Assembly (NCBI GenBank): GCA_020796225.1
Contig: CM036754.1
Span: 65,278,000 to 65,341,999 of the forward strand
DNA length: 64,000 bases
Reading direction: 5' to 3'
DNA from: Arion vulgaris
Taxonomy: Eukaryota; Mollusca; Gastropoda; Stylommatophora; Arionidae
How positions within the stretch are numbered: position 1 is the stretch's first letter; each line of letters begins with the position of its first letter. Both the position numbers and the translations under genes were made by a program. Under the pieces are notes generated by a model, which saw only the letters and a list, made by a program, of their open reading frames with translations, did no database searches and was not told where the DNA came from. Positions 56,200 through 64,000 of the stretch are shown here, in pieces.

Positions 56200-56410
56200 A
56201 TACTTCTCATTTTCTGGAACGCAGCTTTGGCCTGCCCTATTCTGCTCTTTATGATTAACGATAAAGGGAGAGCCTGCAATAAAACTTAGTAAAGTAGCGA
56301 AACACGTAAGAACAAAGTACTTTAGTTTTACAAAATACAACAGTGACGATACACAGCAAAGTTTCTACCAAAAAGGTCTTTATCAAGCAAACGATACAAC
56401 AGGAGTGATG
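56200..56410 (-). mobile_element. Penelope-like element 3' tail, copy 3, with single-copy form of the 47-bp unit
   Basis: Reading -: GCTTGATAAAGACCTTTTTG, GTAGAAACTTTGCTGTGTAT, ACGTGTTTCGCTACTTTACT, AAGTTTTATTGCAGGCTCTC. The last two blocks correspond to one unit of the array at 43682-44948. Confidence 0.75.
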
Positions 56411-56640
56411 AATATCACAGAACACTACATATGGACTACTACATACGGAGACATTCAAACGTTCCTAATGTCATCAGTACCGAACTTCATCAAGAAACAA
56501 CACATTAAATGGTTCGGCCACATAAGCAGATTACAAACAGACAGTGCACCTCAAAGAGCTATGCTACGCCGATACAGTGGATACAAAGCAAAAGGCCGCC
56601 CTCGCAGAAGGGGGACATCAGAGATAACAGAGGCTATGTG
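56411..56640 (+). mobile_element. LINE C-terminal fragment
   Basis: Encodes KKQHIKWFGHISRLQTDSAP and YSGYKAKGRPRRRGTSEITE. Confidence 0.75.
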
Positions 56641-56823
56641 CTGTTTATTTTTATATTTAATTATTAATTTGTCATTACTTATGTAATATTGTATATACCT
56701 GTCTTTGTTTAATCGTATGTTTATGAAGTGCACACAAGTACCCGTACTAGAAATCTCTTCTTATCCTGACGCTGTGAGACAACACAGAATTCGAGAAAAG
56801 AAAGCAAGATAATCTATTGTCAC

Positions 56824-57408
56824 ATAAACTGGATTCAAATGAATGTCTTTGTTTACTCTGTAGCCCGTGTGTTACCGGTGCTCGCAAGGGGAGCAAAGAA
56901 TAATAACACTGCGACCGCCTACAAGACATGTAAGCGGCGACTGAGGTGTGGGCCTTGGGAAGCTACCCTAGTAAATAAAAAGCCGCCCGAGTAGTTACCG
57001 TGGCTCAAATTTGGGGTGTAAAGAATAGAACCACTGTTACCTGCCACTAAGGAGGTTTGGCTGAAATCGGATGCACGTGTCCTAAACATGTGTCTATGCG
57101 TTTAGGAGCCTACAAACCAATGTGCAACGTATACACGTTCTTGGCAAAGATCAAACATATCACAAAGAGTGATTAAAATTTATTCGTTATGAACGAACGC
57201 ATAGAAAAAGAAGAATAAAAAGCGTCGCAGAAATCGGATGTGCTGGCCTACTTGTAGGCGCATAACCGACACAATGTACAATCGCTCTTAGCCTCGGATC
57301 ACATACAAATCAACAAGAGTGGATAACAAGTGGTCGATATGAAGCGTTGAAAGAAGAACAAGCTTACTCTGTCAGCTTCATTATTCAGATGTCAAACACA
57401 TAGACTAG
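56824..57408 (+). pseudogene. Decayed duplicate of the exon-4 splice boundary, split by nested SINEs
   Basis: 56824-56861 joined to 57364-57400 matches the bases around the true exon 4 acceptor (59462-59518), including GAATGTCTTTGTTTACTCTG, then TCAGCTTCAT. Read from 57376, it gives LHYSDVKHID and then TAG, against LHQADVKLKR in the true exon. A SINE E insertion (56862-57363) separates the two halves, with TTACTCTGT duplicated (56853-56861, 57364-57372). So part of the exon-4 boundary was copied, then hit by a SINE. Confidence 0.75.
56862..57363 (+). mobile_element. SINE E with SINE A nested inside
   Basis: E runs 56862-56982 and 57214-57363. SINE A fills 56983-57213 between perfect AATAAAAAG copies (56974-56982, 57214-57222). 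Confidence 0.86.
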
Positions 57409-58020
57409 ATTAACAGTATGTTCTAAATGTACTTGGTTCACTCTCTCGTACAGCCATCGGGATATATTTCCAGAGATTCTTGATCTCAGTGTAGGTGAGA
57501 TCGAGTTCCTAGTCCTATCGGAAACGGACGATGAAACGTACATCAAGTTGAGCACGTTTTTTTTTCTTCTTTTTTCTTTTCTTTCGTCCGCTTTCAACTC
57601 AGACGAAGTTTCATCTCTGAAACTGATTTTTGCGTGAAAATCCGTTTTTCCAATTTCTTACAATGGCAGCAGCGTGCACATTGTAAATTACTTTACACTG
57701 GCAGCCGTGTGCTCAATGTACTCGTAATTAGTATAGATTTTGTCGCAGATTTTCTCCGACTTCAGAGGTACTCACGTTATCGTCCTGAGTAAGACCAGGA
57801 GACTCGAACAAATGCCGGACAGTAGGTTCGAACCCGAGCTATGAGGCGTCTCACAGCTAGCAGGCCGAGCTACTATCAACTACTCTAGGCAGTCCCCAAG
57901 TTGAGCACGTAAAAGGAACCTTAGCTGTTCAAAGTCGAGAAGAGCAGAGGCTGAAAAGCTGCTGCCCGGCAAACCTCATTAAAAACATTACAAAATAAAA
58001 TTCCTTCAAATTATTGTCAC
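57405..58020 (+). mobile_element. SINE D with SINE B nested inside (inverted)
   Basis: D continues across a reversed SINE B (57558-57896). The 14-bp CAAGTTGAGCACGT is perfectly duplicated (57544-57557, 57897-57910). The T-rich left edge of B is its degenerated poly-A tail. Confidence 0.88.
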
Positions 58021-58985
58021 AAAGTTATTGGCCCAAACCAAGGCATATATGCGGGCTACTGCGAATAAGAGACATCCACTGCACAAGAATACTAATGATG
58101 TTAAGGGCACGAGAATCAAGCGTGGCATGTCGTGGATGGCCCAGGCTGAGAGAACAATTGGCCAGATGACTACGGTTGCGACTCTACCAAAAGGGGAAGA
58201 ATGGATCCCAACAGATGGTAGCATGACCAACTATCTCAACGTTATCATTACTCTTGGAAGAGAATGTAGAGATTGGGGCAACATGAAGGCTGATCTCGCA
58301 GTTAAGCAGCTGATAGAAGATAATGCAAGGGATGATGATGTTGTTGTATATACCGATGGGTCGGTACAACGTGGTGAGAAGTCCGACTGGGATTTCTTGG
58401 CTAATGCGCGTGGTAGGGTTGTTGCAGAGCGAAGTGGGGCATACAGGACAACTACTTCTAGTATGAGGATGGAGGTTGAGGCCGTTACTGCTGCCCTCCA
58501 TTGGATTTCTGGGACTTCATTTACTGGGGCAGTTGTTGTATCTGACTCTCAGTCGATGCTTCACAAGATCCAGAAGGGCAGGTTTCGTATGGGGATGTCG
58601 TCTATAGAAGTTTCTAACCTCCAGCGGCTTACGTGGATATACTGTCCTGGGCATGCGGGTGTTTACGGTAATGAGAGAGTGGACAGGCTTGCATCAACAG
58701 CATCGATTGTTTGGGAGTTGAATATGGATAAGGGGGATATTCTTCGGTCTCTTTGCGACTGTCTGTTGGATGATGACACTAAAATCGATGTTGAATCGAT
58801 CAAACGATTTAGGCAGTTTGGAATTCCCAGTTGTTCAAGTCGCACTGGATGCCTGAGAGGCAGAGTGAGAGGTGTGTTTAATCAGCGAGCCACAGGAACC
58901 ATCAGTATGCATACTCTTCGATATCTGTTGGGGAGACTGAGCACCCATGGGTCTGCCCGGAGTGCAATGACGTCAGTTTAGTAAC
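58021..58985 (+). CDS. LINE-encoded RNase H / C-terminal ORF (mobile element protein, uninterrupted)
   Basis: The open frame of 317 codons from 58028 has no internal stop. RNase H catalytic residues are all present: D110 in VVYTDGS, E149 in RMEVEA, D173 in VSDSQS, and D219 in GNERVDRLAS; PGHAGVYGNE is the usual sequence before the last Asp. Downstream is a VESIKRFRQFG and NQRATGTISMHTLRYLL tail shared with the broken fragment at 19280-19660. It is the C-terminal part of a non-LTR retrotransposon polyprotein, not a cellular gene. There is no reverse transcriptase upstream (SINE D precedes it), so it is a 5'-truncated copy that happens to stay open. Confidence 0.82.
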
Positions 58986-59020
58986 CAATAACCAATTGTC
59001 ACCATCTCCTAATCACACCG

Positions 59021-59066
59021 GGGCCCCTAATCACACCGGGGCCCTAATACACCGGGGCCCCTAATC
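59021..59066. repeat. Short tandem repeat, ~18-bp unit
   Basis: Three copies of CACCGGGGCCCCTAAT-like sequence directly before a SINE D fragment. Confidence 0.8.
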
Positions 59067-59465
59067 AGTGATACGAAGTTTGTGTACTGCCGCTGAGATC
59101 TTCCTGTGTAAGAAAGAGATCAGAACACACATGGTTACTCACCGAAGTGCAATGGTAATGGATCAATTTTCTTCTTCGAGCGCTCCATATCGACCACTTG
59201 TTAAGCCACTCTTTGTGATCTGTATGTGATCTGAGCCTAAGAGTGATTGTACGTTGTGCCAGTTATATGCCTACAAGTAAACCTGCATATCCTATTTCAG
59301 TGACACTTTTTATTTACTAGGGTAGCTTCCCAAGGACCTGCCTCAATCACCTCTTACGACATTCTTTTTATTTCGCAGTGTTACTGTTCTTTGCTCCCCT
59401 AGCGAGCCCAGGAAACACACGGGCGATCAATCAATCAATCACTCAATCAATCACTCAATCAATAA
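59067..59465. mobile_element. SINE D fragment (+) with SINE E (-) inserted in its tail
   Basis: D runs 59068-59160 (GAGATCTTCCTGTGTAAGAA, ACTCACCGAAGTGCAATGG). SINE E (-) occupies about 59168-59428 between copies of GATCAAT. The (ATCA)n D tail continues to about 59465, ending about 38 bp before exon 4. Confidence 0.78.
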
Positions 59466-59502
59466 ACTAGATTAAGATGAATGTCTTTGTTTACTCTGTC
59501 AG

Positions 59503-59652
59503 CTTCATCAAGCAGACGTGAAGCTCAAGAGACCCATCATTATCATCCAAGGATCGGATGCTGCCAAACTTATGGGCATTGTCAATACGCAGAATGAGGC
59601 CAGAATTCGAATAATATACAACCCACAGGAGCAACAGACTGGGATTAATGAG
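59503..59652 (+). CDS. ZNRF3: ZNRF3/RNF43-like E3 ligase, exon 4 (end of ectodomain, gene continues)
   Basis: This exon has 50 codons, phase 0, with a TCTGTCAG| acceptor and a |GTAATT donor. The translation starts LHQADVKLKRPIIIIQGSDA, then AKLMGIVNTQNEARIRIIYN and PQEQQTGINE. It corresponds to the ZNRF3 segment with LKRPVVYVKGADAIKLMNIV. The transmembrane helix and the RING-H2 domain should follow in later exons. I found no match to them in 59653-64000, so the gene runs off the right edge. A composite SINE ends only about 38 bp upstream of this acceptor, and a decayed duplicate of the acceptor region lies at 56824-57408. Confidence 0.9.
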
Positions 59653-59734
59653 GTAATTGTCAATGTTCATTAAATAACTTGTTGCAACATTCAGTCACAT
59701 TAGTTATTACTATTTTATAATAATAATAATTTAT

Positions 59735-60125
59735 CAGTGAGTACCGGCATACGTTATATAGGGCAAGCAAGCAATTTCTCCATACTGCTCTATCCTGGGC
59801 AACTCGGTCAATCTCCTCCACGGAACTGAGACATATATTTCATGTCTCTCTCATCAAAGTTCGTTTCAGGGTCTCCCTAGATCGTCCTCTCTTTCTTGAA
59901 CCCTTTGCATCCCACTTCAATGCCTGCTTTGATATTCGTTGATTATTTCTTCTCAAGGTGTACCCAAAATATCTCCATCTTCACTTTCTTATAACAGTTG
60001 TTACTAGTGGTTGACCAGACATTTCTCTGATTTCATCACTTCTCCTGAATTCGTTCCATGTTCATTATTTTTTGCAGACATCTATTTTCAAATGCATTCA
60101 ACTTGTTTTCTATATCTTTATAGTC
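59735..60125 (-). mobile_element. LINE C-terminal tail (as 35480-35925)
   Basis: Reversed: GGACGATCTAGGGAGACCCT and ACTAGTAACAACTGTTATAA match 35750-35775 and the 35637 region. Confidence 0.75.
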
Positions 60126-60150
60126 ATTACTATTTTATTAATCCTCATTA

Positions 60151-60307
60151 ATACTATCATCCACCATTGTCATCCACCATTGTCATCCACCATTCTCATC
60201 CAGAAACACTATCTCCATCTAGACACTCCACCTCCATCTAGACACTCCACCTAAACACTCCACCACCATCTAGACACTTCATCTAGACACTCCACCTCCA
60301 TCTAGAC
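60151..60307. repeat. Short tandem repeats
   Basis: CCACCATTGTCAT units, then CTAGACACTCCACCTCCAT units. The hAT terminus is inserted directly after ATCTAGAC. Confidence 0.85.
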
Positions 60308-61632
60308 CAGTGTTTCCCAACCTTTTTTGTGCCATGCCCCACCAAAGCCTTTCAAAATTCGTATGCCCCCTCCCCCTTCTAATGTAACATATACCCCAAA
60401 AATTGTTTTTCAAAAATTGAATTGTTCACTGAAGAAACTTAAATGATAGGTTTTAGGAATAAATCACTAGGAAATTGTTGAGGAAAAACAGTAAGTAAAT
60501 TTTCAAAACATGTAATGGAGAACAGAAATTCAAGTACGATATCATTTTAATGATATATTTTTCTATATTATTTTAATTATTAGTAACTATTTATTACTTA
60601 CATTTAGTGAGATCCTTGCGATTGATACATGCTGCAAAGAGAGTTTATGTTAGGTTTCAATTTAGTTAGCTTCATCTCAAGTCTCCTCCTTGTGTTACAT
60701 CCAGCCGATTCCTTTGGGTTTTTTTTTAGCAGCAAATCAGTTATGATACTAAATCCACATTCAGCTAAATATAAAGATGGAAACGGTAATAAGTTTTCTT
60801 GCACATTTGGTTGAACTTGTATATTTGATTTCTGTTTCCTCACATAGCCATGCCGTAGCTCCTTTTATATTAAATGAAGTTTTAACTGACTCATCATTTT
60901 GCATTTCTGCGGTTGCTTTATGATACTGCATATTTGAAATATCAGACAAATCCACTAACATTGACTGCAATCAATTTGTTTCAAATCAGAAAATCTTTCT
61001 TTTAAATCAGCCGATAGAATTTTCAGATGATCGACAATACCAAGTATCAGTATAACGGTATCAGTCACTTCACATTTCTGGAGCCAATGAAACTCTTAAA
61101 ATGTTTGTTGCAAATATATTTCTGACATAGTTCAATAAAGGTAATAAAACGAAATATCTTAGCTTTTGCATCAACAACAGTTTTATTCTTCCTTGAAAGT
61201 GGTTATTTGATATATTTTGTTTTTCAAAGACATCGGCTAGATAACTCACAAATGCTTTACTATCGACCGTTAACAGATACTTCATTTCAGGTTTGTCGTT
61301 TAAAAAATCACTAAGAGTATCAAATAGTTCAGAAAATCTTGTCACGCAGTTCTCTTTCGAGAGCCATCTTACTTCCGTGTGAAGTAAAAGTCTCACATGG
61401 TCTGCATTTTCACAAAATAGCCTGAAGAGACGCTCACATTTGGCATTAGCTTTAATAACATTGATATTTAGAACAGGCGAAATATTTTTACCTACCAAAT
61501 TTTCCCTGTGAATAAACACAATGCACAAGAAGCATTTCTGAATTCTCATCTTTCAGCAATTTTACGCAGCCATTTTTCTTGTCTATCATATTAAGAGTAC
61601 CATCTGCGGCACAAGATGTTATATTTTTCATT

Positions 61633-62214
61633 ATGTGACCCCTGTAGCTACCCATTTCAATGATACTGGCCATTCAGGAGCTTGCGATGTCCAGGTCACA
61701 GCCATCCGATCATGTTCCTCCGATGATCGTAGTCGATTTGCTCTGGAGAATCGGTTGATTTCTTTGTATGATACCTTGCGACCACGCGGGCTCAACGTAT
61801 TACATTCTTATGCTTCTTAGTACTTTCTCTTCCCATGCTTTGTAATCTATATGGGTATATGTTGCATGTATTACATTCTTATGCTTCTTAGTACTTTCTC
61901 TTCCCATGCTTTGTAATCTATATGGGTATATGTTGCATGTATTCAAGTTATATATTTACTAGATGTTTCATTGTTTCTTTTCCGTTCTATTTCTAGTTTT
62001 TATGTGTGTTTTTGTGTTACATTTATTTCGTTATTCGTTTTTATTCCAGATTTTCCTTAGATACGTTTGTATTTGGTCGTCCATTTGTGTTTCATTTTAA
62101 TTTGTCACTCCTGTTTGTTCGTTTGTTGATAAAGGCCTTGTTGGTCGAAACGTTGCTGTTTATTGTCACTGTTTCTGTATTTTGTAAAACTATAGTACTT
62201 TGTACGTGTTTCAC
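61633..62214 (+). mobile_element. Penelope-like element, 5'-truncated, perfect 13-bp target duplication
   Basis: TATATTTTTCATT lies at 61620-61632 and 62215-62227. The insert begins inside a GIY-YIG-endonuclease C-terminus and ends with the tail TTGATAAAGGCCTTG ... GGTCGAAACGTTGCTG ... ACGTGTTTCACTA. It also contains a 71-bp direct duplication (61797-61938). Confidence 0.85.
61635..61820 (+). pseudogene. GIY-YIG endonuclease C-terminal fragment of Penelope-like element
   Basis: The frame reads ATHFNDTGHS ... RFALENRLISLYDTLRPRGL N. HFN..GHS and the E..L...Y.TL.P.GLN signature are the C-terminal part of the GIY-YIG domain in Penelope-like reverse transcriptases. The RT and the N-terminal GIY-YIG motif are missing because of 5' truncation. 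Confidence 0.8.
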
Positions 62215-62900
62215 TATATTTTTCATTGGTATTTTTTTGACATATAAGTAATTTTTTAGCTTATTATATACATCTTTGGAGGTATGGGTGCTTTCTAATG
62301 ATTTACAGAACAACATTTCTTCAGCAAAATTCCCATTATCTATATATCTTGCCTAAGTTATCAATACTACTTATCGACACTGTCTCTCAAAGCTGATTCA
62401 TGCATTTGTACAGATAATTTTCTTGTTTACAGCTTTTCAACAGGTTGTATTTCAATATTTTCACTCATTTCGTCTATTTTATTGCTATCAGTATTGTTAC
62501 TGAGTGGCATATCTTTCACATCTTTGTCATCTTTTTTCCAGAACTGTTTTAAGAAATGATGATATTGATGGTTTGATTAGATTCTCTCCTATAGTATGAT
62601 TTTTTTCCACATTTAGCAATGAGTAAGACAATTTGATAACTAGCCTCAGGAGTGCGATTGACAATTGCAATATGAGCAGTAAATAGAGTCTTTAATATTG
62701 CTCATTTGTCAAAATTTGTCTTTAAAGTTTGAAAGTAATTCAAATCTGAATTAATATGAGCACTATGTTTCGCCTTCAAATGCTCTTCAAGACGACCTCG
62801 TTTCATTGATTCGTTGGTCAAGCATTGCTGGCGTAAAAGACATTAATGTGGAATACATTAATATAATAATATTTCACATCAGGTGATATACGTCTGAGAA

Positions 62901-64000
62901 AATTTGATTATTGTAGCATGACTATTTGCAGAAAAAACAAAACAAATCATTAATAATATTTATACTCATATTTATGGGGTCAAATATGCGCTTCTGAAAA
63001 AGTAGGAGGTGTTCTCTTCTAATTAGCTCTGATAAATTCTAATCTCCAATAGTTATATCTTCTACGTGAAGCTCTTCGGTTCTCTTCTGCTTTTCTCGTA
63101 TAATCTGGCCTAACAGTCCTGTACTTTAGCTGTTCTGTGTCTAGTTCTCTATTTTTTATTCAAGCTACCTCATAGCTGTTCTATATTTGGCTCTCTATCT
63201 GCTCTATTATTCCCTCTTCTTAAAGTCCACCGTCTATATATATGGGTGAATATTCTATTACTTTACTATTCCAACACTTTGTTCTCAGGACTGCGATTTC
63301 CCACATCTGCTACTCTCTTTGAAAAGACATTTTACTTCGACTAACGACATTCTTCTGTCATTGTGCAAAAATGTATATCCCAGCCACGCCTTTTCAATCT
63401 GTCGCTAAACATGGAAAACAAGATCTCGTGACATGCTACTGTAATCCATTTATAAATGTTCCTTCGCTAACTATACAACTACCAAATGGTACCCTAAGGA
63501 CACCTGTATAATCCAGCTGCACAGTTAGTTTCCATTACTCTGGTAATCAGACTAATGGCACATAACTTGTATTTGAGTCAAACCACCTTGATATTTCTTG
63601 ATTCCTTTTCCCATCATACCAAACATTCCAAACCAAATCAAACTTCGGATCTGCTTTCTGTGACGGAAATATGATATGCTTGGCTCTGTTCAATACTATT
63701 ACATACTCAAGATTGCACTATATAAACTCACTTTGGCCTTCATGACAAGGTTGGCAAATGACGGACACAATACAGTTGTTTTTTTATATGACTCAATTTT
63801 AACATAATAACACACGCTTTCCCGCTTTCAAAGCTTCGTTAAAAGGAGGTAGAAATGTACCTAGATATAAGTACCTTCCACTTATTGAAGATTTTTAAAA
63901 CTTCAGTAAAGTGATTGTGACCCAACAGTCATTTTTGTAAACAGACATCCAAAAGCCGATATATAGGTTTTGCAACATCATAAACATTAGTTCAACTCCG
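62901..64000. other. Intron 4 sequence, nothing recognised
   Basis: AT-rich with no repeat family seen elsewhere in the window. I searched for a transmembrane segment or RING motif (CxxC...CxH) of the ZNRF3-like gene and saw none. Confidence 0.5.

Larger units (their letters stand above)
60308..62900 (-). pseudogene. hAT transposase (ZBED5-like), decayed, with Penelope-like insertion
   Basis: The left end CAGTGTTTCCCAACCTTTTT is a typical hAT terminus. On the - strand, in order: BED-like RGRLEEHLKAKHSAH (near 62790-62830), LLIAKCGKKSY (near 62610), EEMLFCKSLESTHTSKDVYN (near 62290), ITSCAADGTLNMIDKKNGCV (61620-61560), LLLHTEVRWLSKENCVTRFS (near 61350), and the C-terminal dimerisation region LLPFPSLYLAECGFSIITDL (near 60750). 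All are landmarks of the ZBED5/Charlie-like hAT family. Stops and frameshifts break it. A Penelope-like insert at 61633-62214 splits the middle. The right terminus was not found in the window. Confidence 0.82.

Noticed and set aside
62901..64000. Search for the TM/RING exons of the ZNRF3-like gene
   Set aside because: No hydrophobic segment with splice sites and no CxxC..CxH pattern was found. They must lie further downstream.

Overview
This window is eukaryotic, animal genomic DNA. It contains one real protein-coding gene, on the + strand. Four exons (8542-8820, 45056-45175, 54019-54093, 59503-59652) join in frame to encode the signal peptide and most of the extracellular domain of a ZNRF3/RNF43-type transmembrane E3 ubiquitin ligase, the Wnt-receptor turnover factor. 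The transmembrane segment and RING finger are not seen and should lie beyond base 64000. Only about 0.6 kb of the first 208 codons is coding. The introns are about 36.2 kb, 8.8 kb and 5.4 kb, plus an open-ended fourth. There is also one intact intronic tRNA-Val(AAC) gene at 42957-43029.

The organism is a bilaterian invertebrate. I lean towards a mollusc or other lophotrochozoan, because a ZNRF3 ectodomain co-occurs with Penelope-like elements, many LINE tails, mariner and hAT remnants, and SINEs with a conserved CATGTCGTAAGAGGCGACT core. This placement is an inference at low confidence.

Layout. Bases 1-8300 are upstream sequence: a TTAA-flanked MITE, SINE families A, D, E and H (often nested), a 29-bp minisatellite and a 164-bp MITE. 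Intron 1 (8821-45055) holds about 20 minisatellite arrays with units of 19 to 86 bp, a palindromic mariner derivative (12609-14086), a decayed non-LTR retrotransposon with RT and RNase H (17004-19135), a near full-length mariner (30511-31839), many LINE 3' tails and SINEs. Intron 2 (45176-54018) has LINE tails, two MITEs, (TA)n runs and a 16-bp array. Intron 3 (54094-59502) has LINE tails, doubly nested SINEs, a decayed duplicate of the exon-4 splice boundary, and an open RNase H reading frame (58028-58981). Downstream of exon 4, a hAT transposase pseudogene (60308 to about 62900, - strand) carries a 5'-truncated Penelope-like element with a perfect 13-bp target-site duplication.

The window reads as a record of insertion order. 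Many insertions can be resolved by their target-site duplications. Several minisatellites are local expansions of a transposon's 3' end. Nothing here is prokaryotic, and I see no viral genome and no CRISPR. The strongest items for a second look are the self-complementary mariner (a possible hairpin-RNA source), the duplicated exon-4 acceptor with a premature stop, the hammerhead-like core in the Penelope tails, and the TE-seeded minisatellites.
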